This document shows positions 8,256 to 16,763 of a stretch of 64,000 bases of DNA, one piece after another; the first letter of the stretch is position 1, and every line of letters starts with the position of its first letter. The position numbers and the translations under genes are program-made. Source of the DNA: Bacteroidales bacterium (GTDB lineage: Bacteria; Bacteroidota; Bacteroidia; Bacteroidales; UBA932); the NCBI GenBank assembly GCA_017439305.1, contig JAFSJK010000011.1, positions 1 to 64,000 of the forward strand. The letters run 5' to 3'. The notes beneath the pieces are model-generated. The model did not search any database and was not told where the DNA came from. It saw nothing but the letters and a program-made list of their open reading frames with translations.

Positions 8256-8900
8256 CTAAAGCTTGTGGACGAATCCGGAGGCATTCCGGGGACCGTTGAG
8301 GGAGAGGAAGGCCTGGTCCACCAGCGTTCCGTTCCGGGTGACGTTCATCTGGAGCACGCCGTAGGCGTACCACAGGCGGTCTTCGGAAAGGGCTTCGTAG
8401 CGGATGGAGCCGTCACTCTCGAAGGTGCACGCGTAGCCTTCCCGTTCGGTACGCGAGCCTTCCAGGGTGATGGTCCAGTCGGCATGGCTGCTTTGCGGGT
8501 CCATGCGTACGGCCCGAATCGTGAAACGGGTTGGATAACTATCGTCCTGGAGGGACAGGTCGCCGTCGTAATCCAGTTTCCAGACTTCTCCGTCCAACTT
8601 GTTGATAACGAGACCTTTCAGTCGGCATTCCCGTTGAAGCACCCAGGTGCTCCCGGTCTGGGACAGGTTGCCTTGCATAAGGTAGAAAGCCTGGGAGGAA
8701 AGGGCGTTGGGATCGGCCCGCAGGGCCGTTTCCAGTTCCTCCAGGGCCGATGCTGCCAGTTCGTCGGTCAGGGCCAGCATATAGGTCTGGACGGGGTTGC
8801 CGGTCCGGTCTTCATTGCCGCCGAAGGCGTCGGAATCGGCCTTGCTGCAGGCGGACAGGATGAGCAGGGCGATGCCTGCGAGGAAATACCATCTTCTCAT
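8256..8900 (-). CDS. Lipoprotein of unknown function
   Basis: A secreted lipoprotein: MRR, a hydrophobic stretch and lipobox LLILSAC, followed by SKADSD. The rest (about 195 residues) is polar and probably beta-rich, with repeated short strands such as VWKLDYDGDLSL, ADWTITLEGS and GSIRYEALS. I recognise no family. Met at 8900 gives a standard signal peptide; an ATG at 8912 would overlap the preceding gene by 7 bp. It is the second gene after the outer-membrane barrel gene and is probably translated with it. Confidence 0.75.
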   Translation of the reverse strand: MRRWYFLAGIALLILSACSKADSDAFGGNEDRTGNPVQTYMLALTDELAASALEELETALRADPNALSSQAFYLMQGNLSQTGSTWVLQRECRLKGLVINKLDGEVWKLDYDGDLSLQDDSYPTRFTIRAVRMDPQSSHADWTITLEGSRTEREGYACTFESDGSIRYEALSEDRLWYAYGVLQMNVTRNGTLVDQAFLSLNGPRNASGFVHKL

Positions 8901-8905
8901 AGGTC

Positions 8906-9484
8906 TTACCATCTGATTCCCAGGCCCATCCGGACCAGATAAACATTCCCGAAACCGCCTTCGGCAAAACCGAAAAGCTTTTCACCACCCCATTGGAGGC
9001 CGAGCGGAACCACCTGCCAGGCCGGCCGGAACCGCGTCCCTTCAAAGTCCCCGAAAGACAGCTGCCCGCCCGCCGCCAGTTTTCCATACAACTTGAAATG
9101 GGGCCGGTCCACGGCGAACAGGCTGACAAGGGGCATGACCGTCAGGTAGTTCTGCATCAGATGCTGGACCGTCTTGTCCTGTGTCGCGCGGGGCTGCGTC
9201 CGGTTGATCCACGAGCAGCCCCAGGAGACCTCCGCGCCGGGTTTCAGCCAGCCGCGGAGCGTGTAGGTGTAACCGATGCTGAATACAGGGCCGGCATCGA
9301 TCTGTTCGCACCCTTCGTAGAGGGAGTACAGGTCCGAACCCCAATGGTACAGGGGACCGAAATCACCGGCGTGCACGTATCCGGCGGCCGGTCCCGAAAA
9401 GCCGAAATGCAATTCATGCGGAGCCTGTGCGTGCAGCGCTCCGGCAGCGAGCAGCAGCCCCAGGGAGAGGAGAATCCTTTTCAT
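8906..9484 (-). CDS. Outer-membrane beta-barrel-like protein
   Basis: A 192-residue exported protein with signal peptide MKRILLSLGLLLAAGALHAQ. The mature part has alternating aromatic/hydrophobic strands with Gly turns (for example IGYTYTLRGWLKPGAEVSWG, and FGNVYLVRMGLGIRW at the C-terminus ending in an aromatic residue), typical of small outer-membrane barrels. No enzyme motif is seen. A Met two codons upstream (9490) is also possible. It lies upstream of the lipoprotein gene at 8256-8900, and the pair may form an envelope unit. Confidence 0.72.
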   Translation of the reverse strand: MKRILLSLGLLLAAGALHAQAPHELHFGFSGPAAGYVHAGDFGPLYHWGSDLYSLYEGCEQIDAGPVFSIGYTYTLRGWLKPGAEVSWGCSWINRTQPRATQDKTVQHLMQNYLTVMPLVSLFAVDRPHFKLYGKLAAGGQLSFGDFEGTRFRPAWQVVPLGLQWGGEKLFGFAEGGFGNVYLVRMGLGIRW

Positions 9485-9536
9485 GCCCATGAAATCCGCC
9501 CGTTCCGGAATCTTGCACGTCCGCGCGGGCCGGACA

Positions 9537-10232
9537 TCATTTTCCCAGAATCAGCCGGATGCTTCCGATGGCGAGGAGGGATTGCGCGGCCAGGTAGGTG
9601 ATCATCACCACGAAGTGGCGCAGGGCGAAAGTCATCACGCCGAAGGTGCCCATGGCGATGCAGGCATCGGAGAAAGTGAACAGCAAGGCGCCCAGCAGCA
9701 GGATCCACCACGTTTCACGCCGACCCGCCGGCATCCGGAGCACGCCTGCCAAGGCGCTGAAAATGAGCATCATCAGGCCGAATCCATAGACCGTCATCGG
9801 AACCAAAAGTTCACCGCTGATGCCGATTGCCTTCACCAGGAAGAATACGACGCCGGCCATGACGGCGATGGAAATGAGCCAGGCCCAGATGGACAGTCCC
9901 CGCCACGATTGTCCGCCGAACAGGGTCATATAGCAGATATGGCCGAGGAGGAACGCAATCATGCCACCCGCGAAATAGAGGAACCCTTCCGGAATGAGCA
10001 GCACGTCACCCGTGCAGCCGAGCAATTGGGCTGTCACAAGCAAGCCGACAGGCCTGAGATCCGGAACGTCCTTCCCCAGCAGATAGGCGAGTGTCGTCGC
10101 AGCCAGCAGCGGCAGGAGTGCGGGCTTAACGGTATCGGCAAGAGCCGTTCCCTGAACGCAACCGATGAGGTTCAGGACGCAGGCAGCCAGAAAAAAGGCG
10201 CAGGGAATGCACCACAGGGCGGATTTACGCAT
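9537..10232 (-). CDS. YhhN/TMEM86-family lysoplasmalogenase
   Basis: A polytopic inner-membrane protein (about eight hydrophobic segments) of the YhhN family, whose members hydrolyse the vinyl-ether bond of lysoplasmalogens. Seen: the first conserved acidic/polar site in KPALLPLLAAT, QLLGCTGDVLL (family motif around Gly-Asp), GHICYMTLF, and LLLGALLFTFSDACIAM (second family motif ending Ser-Asp). At 231 residues it fits the family. Start Met10232 gives MRKSALW; an upstream in-frame Met (10265) would add 11 polar residues. Confidence 0.83.
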   Translation of the reverse strand: MRKSALWCIPCAFFLAACVLNLIGCVQGTALADTVKPALLPLLAATTLAYLLGKDVPDLRPVGLLVTAQLLGCTGDVLLIPEGFLYFAGGMIAFLLGHICYMTLFGGQSWRGLSIWAWLISIAVMAGVVFFLVKAIGISGELLVPMTVYGFGLMMLIFSALAGVLRMPAGRRETWWILLLGALLFTFSDACIAMGTFGVMTFALRHFVVMITYLAAQSLLAIGSIRLILGK

Positions 10233-10280
10233 GGTTTCACGTTTTTGTCCCTGCAAGTTAGACATTCCCTGCGAGAAATC

Positions 10281-12221
10281 CTACACCCGCAGCGCCCGCA
10301 TCGCATTCAGGACGGCGAGGACGGTGACGCCCACATCGGCGAAGACGGCCATCCAAAGCGTGGCCAGGCCGAAGGCGGCGAGCAGGAGCACGAGGATCTT
10401 GATGCCGATGGCGAAAACCATGTTTTCGCGGGCGATGCCCAGCGTGCGGCGGGCGATGCGGACCGCCTCGGCGACCTTCGAGGGCTTGTCGTCCATCAGG
10501 ACGACGTCGGCGGCCTCGATGGCTGCGTCGGAGCCGAGGGCGCCCATTGCGATGCCCAGGTCGGCCCGTGCGAGGACCGGTGCGTCGTTGATGCCATCGC
10601 CTACGAAGGCAAGGGCGCCTTCCTTCGACGGACTCAGCAACTTCTCCACGCAGGCGACTTTGTCGGCGGGCAAGAGTTCGGCATGGAAGGCATCCACACC
10701 CACCGTGGCGGCGACGTGGGCGGCGATGTCGGCCTGGTCGCCCGTGAGCATGACGGTTTCCCGGATGCCGGCTTTATGGAGGGCGGCGACAGCGTCGGCG
10801 GCATCGGCCTTCACGCGGTCGGAGATGACGATGTGCCCGGCATACACCCCGTCGATGGAGACATGGACGATCGTGCCCTTGAGCTCGCAGGGGTGGGAAT
10901 CGGCCCCTTCGAGGCCCATCAGTTTCTCATTGCCCACGGCGATGCGTTTTCCATTGACCGTCGCGATGACCCCGTGCCCGGCAGTTTCGCGGATGTCGGT
11001 GACCGAGCAGTCGTCCTGCTCGTCGGGATAGGCGTTTCTCAAAGCGGCGGCGATGGGGTGCGTGGAATGGCGCTCCACATGGGCGGCCAGATGCAGAAGT
11101 TCCTTTTCGTCAATGAGTTCCGGATGCACGGCCGTCACTTCGAACACGCCTTCCGTGAGGGTGCCGGTCTTGTCGAAGACCACGGTGCGGACACGGCTGA
11201 GCGTGTCCATGAAGTTGGCGCCCTTCACGAGGATTCCCTTGCGGGAGGCTCCGCCGATGCCGCCGAAGAACGTGAGCGGAACGGAGATGACAAGGGCGCA
11301 AGGGCAGGACACGACCAGGAACATCAGCGCCCGGTAGATCCAGATAGCCCATTCGCCTGTAATCAGGGACGGGATAAGGGCAAGCGCTACGGCAAGGCCC
11401 ACGACGATGGGCGTATAGACCTTCGCGAACTTGGTGATGAAGCTTTCGCTCTTGGACTTGTGCTCCGTGGCGTTCTCCACGAGATCCAGGATTTTCGCGG
11501 CTGTCGATTCACCGAATACCTTCGTCGTGCGTACGCGGAGGACGCCGGACAGGTTTACGCAGCCGGAGAGGACCTCATCATCCTTCCCGATGCTGCGAGG
11601 GACACTTTCGCCCGTGAGCGCCACCGTGTCCAGGCTGGAACTGCCTTCCAGGACGAGGCCGTCCATGGGCACCTTCTCGCCGGGCTGGATGACGATGATT
11701 TCCCCCGTCTGCACCGATTCGGGCTTGACAGTCAGTAGTTTACCGTCGCGTTCGACATGGGCGGTATCCGGCCGGATGTCCATCAGATGGGAGATGGACT
11801 TGCGGCTCCGTCCTTCCGCGATGCCCTCGAACATTTCGCCCACCTGGAAGAACAGCATGACGAACACCGCCTCCGGGAACTGCGTCTCGGCCCCCGGCAG
11901 GAACCCGATGGCCAGTGCACCCAGTGTGGCCACGCTCATGAGGAAGTTCTCGTCCAGCGCCTCACCGTGCACGAGTGCTTCCGCGGCCTCCGTCAGGGTC
12001 TCCCAACCGACAATCAGATAAGGAATCAGGTAAATGAGCAGATAGGCCCAGGTAGGCCAATCCGTCTTTTTTTCGATGATGACGGCCGCAATGAGCAGTA
12101 CCGTCGCCAGGACGATCTTGATGACGCTTTCCTTTACGCCGCCTTCTTCATGGTGATGATGGTGCTCGTGGCAATGCTCGCAAGCCTCCTCGTGATGGTG
12201 ATGATGGTCTTCGTGTATCAT
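10281..12221 (-). CDS. P1B-type heavy-metal ATPase (Zn/Cd/Co class) with His-rich N-terminus
   Basis: An inner-membrane metal-exporting P-type ATPase. Seen: CPC metal site in SCPCALVISVPLTFFGG, phosphorylation motif DKTGTLTEG (Asp350), hinge GDGINDAPVLARADLGIAM, and about eight membrane segments. CPC followed by ALVISVPL is typical of the Zn2+/Cd2+/Pb2+ (ZntA/CadA) group rather than Cu+ pumps. In place of an N-terminal HMA domain there is a His/Glu/Cys-rich tail (residues 1-27, with two clusters of five His and CEHC), likely for metal binding. It has its own promoter with palindromes over it. Metal identity is inferred. Confidence 0.9.
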   Translation of the reverse strand: MIHEDHHHHHEEACEHCHEHHHHHEEGGVKESVIKIVLATVLLIAAVIIEKKTDWPTWAYLLIYLIPYLIVGWETLTEAAEALVHGEALDENFLMSVATLGALAIGFLPGAETQFPEAVFVMLFFQVGEMFEGIAEGRSRKSISHLMDIRPDTAHVERDGKLLTVKPESVQTGEIIVIQPGEKVPMDGLVLEGSSSLDTVALTGESVPRSIGKDDEVLSGCVNLSGVLRVRTTKVFGESTAAKILDLVENATEHKSKSESFITKFAKVYTPIVVGLAVALALIPSLITGEWAIWIYRALMFLVVSCPCALVISVPLTFFGGIGGASRKGILVKGANFMDTLSRVRTVVFDKTGTLTEGVFEVTAVHPELIDEKELLHLAAHVERHSTHPIAAALRNAYPDEQDDCSVTDIRETAGHGVIATVNGKRIAVGNEKLMGLEGADSHPCELKGTIVHVSIDGVYAGHIVISDRVKADAADAVAALHKAGIRETVMLTGDQADIAAHVAATVGVDAFHAELLPADKVACVEKLLSPSKEGALAFVGDGINDAPVLARADLGIAMGALGSDAAIEAADVVLMDDKPSKVAEAVRIARRTLGIARENMVFAIGIKILVLLLAAFGLATLWMAVFADVGVTVLAVLNAMRALRV

Positions 12222-12225
12222 GGTA

Positions 12226-12246
12226 TTGCATCTTTTCTCGATGCAA
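12226..12246 (-). promoter_or_regulatory. Inverted repeat across the 5' leader of the metal ATPase
   Basis: TTGCATC-N7-GATGCAA, perfect 7-bp arms, spanning the end of the -7 box to 5 bp before the start codon. It could be an operator or a leader hairpin that hides the start. Confidence 0.5.
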
Positions 12247-12251
12247 AGGTA
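12244..12251 (-). promoter_or_regulatory. -7 box of the metal ATPase gene
   Basis: Reads TACCTTTG on the minus strand (TAnnTTTG), 23 bp upstream of the start. Confidence 0.6.
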
Positions 12252-12263
12252 CGGAGACCGGCG

Positions 12264-12278
12264 TGCAACCGGGTTGCA
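12264..12278. promoter_or_regulatory. Palindrome TGCAACC-G-GGTTGCA upstream of the metal ATPase
   Basis: A perfect 7-1-7 palindrome placed 12 bp upstream of the -7 box, overlapping the expected -33 region. It shares TTGCA/TGCAA half-sites with the repeat at 12226-12246, so one dimeric regulator may bind both. The regulator is not in this window. Confidence 0.5.
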
Positions 12279-12283
12279 TTCGT

Positions 12284-12736
12284 CTATTCCCGGTTCTTCG
12301 TGTCGATGATGATCGTGACGGGCCCGTCGTTCACGAGGGCGACCTGCATGTCGGCGCCGAAGGTGCCGGTGGGGACGGGCTTGCCCAGGGCGGCTGACAG
12401 GGTAGCACAGAACTGTTCGTAGAGTGGAACTGCGATTTCGGGACGGGCGGCGCGGATATAAGCGGGGCGGTTGCCTTTCCGGGTCGATGCCAGGAGGGTG
12501 AACTGACTGACTACCAGGATATCACCTCCGGCATCACGCACGTCCACGTTCATCACGCCGTTCGCATCGTCAAAGATGCGCAGTCCGGCGATCTTCCGGA
12601 CGAGCCATTCGATGTCCTCGTTCCCGTCCTCTTCTCCGATGCCCAGCAGCACCAGCAGGCCGGGACCGATGGCGGCCGTCACCGTGCCGGAAATGGACAC
12701 GGAGGCCTGCAATACGCGTTGAATGACGACTCTCAT
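12284..12736 (-). CDS. dtd: D-aminoacyl-tRNA deacylase
   Basis: Removes D-amino acids wrongly attached to tRNA. Family features: [15 protein letters not shown] at the start, [18 protein letters not shown] (catalytic SQFTL loop with Thr), and near the end [22 protein letters not shown], which holds the GP cis-proline motif. At 150 residues it is the usual length. The start overlaps the NUDIX stop by 4 bp (ATGA), so the two are translationally coupled. Confidence 0.95.
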   Translation of the reverse strand: MRVVIQRVLQASVSISGTVTAAIGPGLLVLLGIGEEDGNEDIEWLVRKIAGLRIFDDANGVMNVDVRDAGGDILVVSQFTLLASTRKGNRPAYIRAARPEIAVPLYEQFCATLSAALGKPVPTGTFGADMQVALVNDGPVTIIIDTKNRE

Positions 12737-13164
12737 GGTTCAGAAAGCTGTTCGGCCAGCAGGGGCAGCAGGCCATAATCGGCCGGCAGCCAGTTCACGG
12801 ACTGTAATTCTTCGGTTCCCAGCCAGCGTGCCGCCTCGTGTTCATTCAAATGCGGCGCCTCCCCGTCCAGCGTGCAGAGGAAGCAGTGCATGGTCAAGTG
12901 GAACTCCGGATAATCCCATTCTACCGTGTCCAGCAGGGGACCTACGATGATGGAGCAGGACAGTTCCTCGGCGATTTCCCGGCGCAAAGCGTCCTCCCGG
13001 CTCTCGCCGGGTTCCATCTTGCCGCCGGGGAATTCCCACCAGTCCTTCCAGGGGCCGTAGCCCCGCTGGGTGGCGAAAACGCGGCCCTCCTTGACGATGA
13101 GGGCCGCGACTACTTCGATTCGTTTCAAGGATTTACGGTCCGTTGCCAAGGGATTACAGTTCAA
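12733..13164 (-). CDS. NUDIX hydrolase, MutT-like
   Basis: A Nudix pyrophosphohydrolase, probably cleaning oxidised nucleotides (8-oxo-dGTP type). The Nudix box is complete: [22 protein letters not shown]. Supporting MutT-like features are [34 protein letters not shown] before the box (quoted in part) and HEAARWL after it, a frequent C-terminal MutT motif. The ATG at 13164 overlaps the nitroreductase stop by 11 bp; a TTG at the codon before KRIEVV is an alternative. It sits between nitroreductase and dtd in one operon. Confidence 0.88.
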   Translation of the reverse strand: MNCNPLATDRKSLKRIEVVAALIVKEGRVFATQRGYGPWKDWWEFPGGKMEPGESREDALRREIAEELSCSIIVGPLLDTVEWDYPEFHLTMHCFLCTLDGEAPHLNEHEAARWLGTEELQSVNWLPADYGLLPLLAEQLSEP

Positions 13165-13771
13165 TGACCAGCTCCTCTAGGGGCTTCCGCTGCTCGTGCA
13201 GTTCCGTAGGCTTGCCTTCGTCGGCGGCCGGATGGCCGATGGCCAGCATGCCGTAGATGCCGTGATCCCGCGTCTCCGGAAGGACTTCCCGGATCTGGCT
13301 GGGGTTGAAGTCCCAGATCCACATGTTGGCGAGCCCCGCATCCGTGGCGGTGAGCATCAGGTGGGTGAGGACGATGGCGGCGTCGGTCTTGGCCGCATTG
13401 ATTCCGTCGTAAGGGCGCACCCAGGCTTCCTCATTGCGGCAGCCGACGATGAGGACGACCGGTGCTCCGTAGCACGGATGCACCTGGTGCAGCTTGGCAA
13501 GCGCCTCTTCGCTCTTGACCACCCAGATGCGGACCGGCTGCATGTTCTTGGCCGAGGGAGCCATCCGGCCGGCCTCCAGGATCATTTCCAGCTTGGATGC
13601 CGATACGGGGTAATGGTTGAAGGCATGGCAGGAATACCGGCTTTCCAGGATGTTCATGAATGCATCGGAGCCGTATTTGTGCTTCTTGATCTTCTGCTCC
13701 ATGTCGGCGAAGTTGGCGCGGTCCTTGACCTTGGTGAGGTCGCTCAGGCGGCTGAGGAATGTCTTCTTCAT
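13154..13771 (-). CDS. Nitroreductase-family protein
   Basis: A flavin-dependent NAD(P)H oxidoreductase of the nitroreductase fold; the substrate is unknown. Seen: SRYSCHAFNHYPV (variant of the FMN-binding SRRSxRxF start), LEAGRMAPSAKNMQPVRIWVV, DAAIVLTHLMLTATDAGLANMWI, and MLAIGHPAADEGKP. The unusual 45-residue charged N-terminal extension (MKKTFLSRLSDLTKVKDRAN onward) precedes the domain. ATG 13771 is preferred; a further ATG at 13801 would add ten residues. First gene of the nitroreductase-NUDIX-dtd unit. Confidence 0.85.
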   Translation of the reverse strand: MKKTFLSRLSDLTKVKDRANFADMEQKIKKHKYGSDAFMNILESRYSCHAFNHYPVSASKLEMILEAGRMAPSAKNMQPVRIWVVKSEEALAKLHQVHPCYGAPVVLIVGCRNEEAWVRPYDGINAAKTDAAIVLTHLMLTATDAGLANMWIWDFNPSQIREVLPETRDHGIYGMLAIGHPAADEGKPTELHEQRKPLEELVIEL

Positions 13772-13847
13772 AGCGGTTATCAATTTCAGTCCAATCGGCA
13801 AGTTAACAAAAAAATCCGAAAAACGGGGTTTTCTGTGCCGGAATTCT

Positions 13848-13855
13848 TATATTTG
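13848..13855 (+). promoter_or_regulatory. -7 box for DUF4492-cydAB
   Basis: TATATTTG matches TAnnTTTG. The start codon at 13875 lies 19 bp downstream, giving a leader of about 13 nt. Confidence 0.55.
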
Positions 13856-13874
13856 TTTCAAATGAAGGGCATCG

Positions 13875-14126
13875 ATGGCCGGTTTGTTGAAAAACATAGG
13901 ACGCTTTTACCGGGATGGTTTTAAGAACCAGACGTGGGGACGCCCGCTTATCTGGCTCGTCGTCCTGAAGTTCTTCATCCTTTTCGCCATCCTCCGGGTC
14001 TTCTTCTTCCGGCCGGCGCTTGCCGGCATGACGGACGCTGAGAAGAGCGAGGCCGTCGGCGAAACCCTGACCCGCAACCACCACATGGACCACAATAACA
14101 CAGGAACCTATAACTTGAAAGACTAA
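13875..14126 (+). CDS. DUF4492-type small membrane protein
   Basis: An 83-residue protein with one membrane segment (about residues 26-46, LIWLVVLKFFILFAILRVFFF). The N-terminal FYRDGFKNQTWGRPLWL-like region and the C-terminal short acidic/His tail match the DUF4492 proteins that precede cydA in Bacteroidetes. Likely a small partner or assembly factor of cytochrome bd, by context. It is 4 bp upstream of cydA. Confidence 0.85.
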   Translation: MAGLLKNIGRFYRDGFKNQTWGRPLIWLVVLKFFILFAILRVFFFRPALAGMTDAEKSEAVGETLTRNHHMDHNNTGTYNLKD

Positions 14127-14130
14127 CACT

Positions 14131-15618
14131 ATGGATGTAGTAATCTGGTCACGCCTCCAGTTTGCGATGACCGCTGCCTATCACTGGCTCTTCGTCCCTC
14201 TGACGCTGGGCCTGGCGCTGGTGATGGCCGTCATGGAGACGCTCTACGTCGTCAAGAAAGACGACTTCTGGCGCAAGACCGCCCAGTTCTGGATGAAGGT
14301 CTTCGCCATCAACTTCGCCGTGGGCATCGCCACCGGCATCATCCTCGAGTTCGAGTTCGGCACGAACTGGAGCAACTATTCATGGTTCGTCGGCGACATG
14401 TTCGGCGCACCCCTCGCCATCGAAGGCATCCTGGCCTTCTTCATGGAGGCCACCTTCTTCGCCGTGATGTTCTTCGGCTGGGACAAGGTTTCCAAGCGGT
14501 TCCATCTGGCCTCGACCTGGCTTACCGGCATCGGCGCCACCATCTCCGCCTACTGGATCCTCGTCGCCAACGGCTGGATGCAGAATCCGGTGGGGACGAC
14601 TTTCAATCCGGACACCGTCCGCAGCGAGATGGCATCGGCCCAGGCCTTCTGGGAAGTCATCTCCAATCCGGTCGCCGTCTCGAAGTTCTTCCACAGCGTC
14701 ACCAGCGGCTGGGTCACCGGCGGCGTCTTCGTCGTCGCGGTGAGCGGCTGGTACCTCCTGAAGGGCCGGGAGATGCAGTTCGCGAAAAAGAGCATGCTCA
14801 TCGGCGCCATCGTGGGCCTCGTTGGCTCCGCCGCCGTCATGCTTTCCGGCGATTCCTCCGGTGTCCATGCGGCTGAGTTCCAGCCGATGAAGCTGGCTGC
14901 GGCCGAGGGCCTGGAAAATGGTGGCCGGCGGGCTCCTTTCTCCATCGTCCCGGGCGTAAAGATCCCGGGGATGCTGTCCATCCTCGCCACCCACGACCTG
15001 GACGGCTTCGTTCCGGGCATCAACGACATCCTGAACGGTTATACCGACAATGACGGGAATGTGATCCCTTCCGTCGCGGAGAAGATGGAAAAGGGTCGCA
15101 AGGCGCTGGACGCCCTGGCCGTGTACCGTGAATTGCGCGAATCCGATCCCGATTCCGCCGCCGTGGCGCGGGCCATCCTGGACGAGAACGTCCAATACAT
15201 GGGCTACGGTCATCTGGAGAAACCGGAGGACGTGGTGCCGCCGGTGGGTGTCGTGTTCTGGTCTTTCCGGTTCATGATCGGCCTCGGGATGCTGATGGCA
15301 CTGATGCTCCTCCTCGCCCTCTGGTTCGTCTGGAAGGACAAGTTGGAGAACAAGCGGTGGTTCTTCATTGCGGCCCTCTGCTGCATTCCGCTCGTGTATA
15401 TCTGCGGGCAGTGCGGCTGGATCGTCGCCGAGGTGGGCCGCCAGCCCTGGACCATCCAGGGCTTATTGCCGGTCAACGTCGCCATCTCCAGCCTCAGCGC
15501 AGGAGCGGTGAAGACCACGTTCTTCCTGTTCCTTGCCATTTTCGCCCTGTTCCTCTTCATCGAGATCCGCATCATGCTGGGTGCGATCAGGAAAGGACCG
15601 CAAATTACGGAGGACTAA
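14131..15618 (+). CDS. cydA: Cytochrome bd ubiquinol/menaquinol oxidase subunit I
   Basis: Haem- and quinol-binding subunit of the high-affinity terminal oxidase in the inner membrane. Seen: haem-ligand His18 in AMTAAYHWLFVPL, the FEFGTNWSNYSWFVGDMFG region, GYGHLEKPED of the Q-loop, and the C-terminal VGRQPWTIQGLLP motif (GRQPW, near residue 437). At 495 residues it is of normal length. It supports micro-oxic respiration or oxygen defence in an otherwise anaerobic lineage. Cotranscribed with DUF4492 and cydB. Confidence 0.97.
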   Translation: MDVVIWSRLQFAMTAAYHWLFVPLTLGLALVMAVMETLYVVKKDDFWRKTAQFWMKVFAINFAVGIATGIILEFEFGTNWSNYSWFVGDMFGAPLAIEGILAFFMEATFFAVMFFGWDKVSKRFHLASTWLTGIGATISAYWILVANGWMQNPVGTTFNPDTVRSEMASAQAFWEVISNPVAVSKFFHSVTSGWVTGGVFVVAVSGWYLLKGREMQFAKKSMLIGAIVGLVGSAAVMLSGDSSGVHAAEFQPMKLAAAEGLENGGRRAPFSIVPGVKIPGMLSILATHDLDGFVPGINDILNGYTDNDGNVIPSVAEKMEKGRKALDALAVYRELRESDPDSAAVARAILDENVQYMGYGHLEKPEDVVPPVGVVFWSFRFMIGLGMLMALMLLLALWFVWKDKLENKRWFFIAALCCIPLVYICGQCGWIVAEVGRQPWTIQGLLPVNVAISSLSAGAVKTTFFLFLAIFALFLFIEIRIMLGAIRKGPQITED

Positions 15619-15621
15619 GCC

Positions 15622-16761
15622 ATGACCTATACTTTCCTGCAAAACTATTGGTGGGTCCTGGTCTCCCTGCTGGGTGGCCTCCTGGTGGCCCTGATGTTCG
15701 TCCAGGGCGCCAACCTGCACCTGGGAAACAAGAAGCTGGACAAGGACCAGAAGCGCCTGCTCCTTAATGCTACAGGCCGCAAATGGGAACTGACCTTCAC
15801 GACGCTCGTGACTTTCGGCGGTGCTTTCTTCGCCTCCTTCCCTCTGTTTTACAGCACCAGTTTCGGCGGTGCCTACTGGGTTTGGGTGCTGTTGCTGGTG
15901 ACCTTCGTCTTCCAGGCGGTATCCTATGAGTTCCAGCACAAGAAAGGCAATCTGCTGGGTGCGAAGGGCTTTCGTATTGCACTGATGGTCAATGGCTTCC
16001 TGGCACCGTTCCTGGTGGGAACGGCCGTGGGTACCTTCTTTACCGGTTCTGATTTCACCGTGGACAAGGCGGCAATTGCTGACCCGTCCTCCCCGGTCAT
16101 CAGCGTCTGGGGCAGCGGCTGGCACGGCCTCGAGGCGCTCGCCCAGCCCCATGCGGTGCTGCTGGGATTGTCACTCGTGGGACTGACCTTCCTCCTCGGT
16201 GCCCTGTATGTGCTGCAGTATGTGGACAATGGCGGCATCCGGAAGCGGATGCATGAGAGCATCAACCGTTTCTCCATTCCCTTCGTAATCGTTTTCGTGG
16301 CATGGCTCGTCCTCCTGATTCTGCGGAACGGCTATGCCGTGGACGCGGACGGGACGGTGGTTGTGCAGCAGTACAAGTACCTGGACAATCTCCTGCAGAT
16401 GCCGGCCGTGCTGGCGATGCTTGTCGTGGGAGTGGGCCTCATCATCTGGGGCCTTGTGCTGGGTGCGCAGATCGAGTCCCACCGGGGCTTCTGGCCGGCA
16501 GCCGGCGGCACCGTACTCGTGGTGATGGCGGTATTCTTCCTCGCCGGGTTCAACAACACGGCATACTATCCGTCCACTGCCGACCTGCAGAGTTCCCTGA
16601 CCATCCGCAACAGCTCCTCCAGCTACTTTACGCTGCAGGTGATGTCGTGGGTATCGCTCCTGATCCCCTTCGTGGTCGCCTACATCGCCTATGCCTGGCA
16701 TGCGATGGACCGCAAGAAGATTTCGATGGACGAAATCGAGGGATCGGGGAACAAGTACTGA
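15622..16761 (+). CDS. cydB: Cytochrome bd oxidase subunit II
   Basis: Partner membrane subunit of CydA, with about eight to nine hydrophobic segments and no haem ligands expected. Seen: YWWVLVSLLGGLLVALMFVQG at the start (CydB quinol-oxidase signature region), WELTFTTLVTFGGAFFASFP, and NNTAYYPS near the C-terminus. 379 residues. It starts 3 bp after cydA and ends 2 bp before the convergent GH29 stop. Confidence 0.95.
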   Translation: MTYTFLQNYWWVLVSLLGGLLVALMFVQGANLHLGNKKLDKDQKRLLLNATGRKWELTFTTLVTFGGAFFASFPLFYSTSFGGAYWVWVLLLVTFVFQAVSYEFQHKKGNLLGAKGFRIALMVNGFLAPFLVGTAVGTFFTGSDFTVDKAAIADPSSPVISVWGSGWHGLEALAQPHAVLLGLSLVGLTFLLGALYVLQYVDNGGIRKRMHESINRFSIPFVIVFVAWLVLLILRNGYAVDADGTVVVQQYKYLDNLLQMPAVLAMLVVGVGLIIWGLVLGAQIESHRGFWPAAGGTVLVVMAVFFLAGFNNTAYYPSTADLQSSLTIRNSSSSYFTLQVMSWVSLLIPFVVAYIAYAWHAMDRKKISMDEIEGSGNKY

Positions 16762-16763
16762 CC

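Noticed and set aside
9483..11738. A 751-codon plus-strand open frame
   Set aside because: It is antisense to lysoplasmalogenase and the metal ATPase; His/Asp/Gly-rich translation typical of the opposite strand of GC-rich genes.
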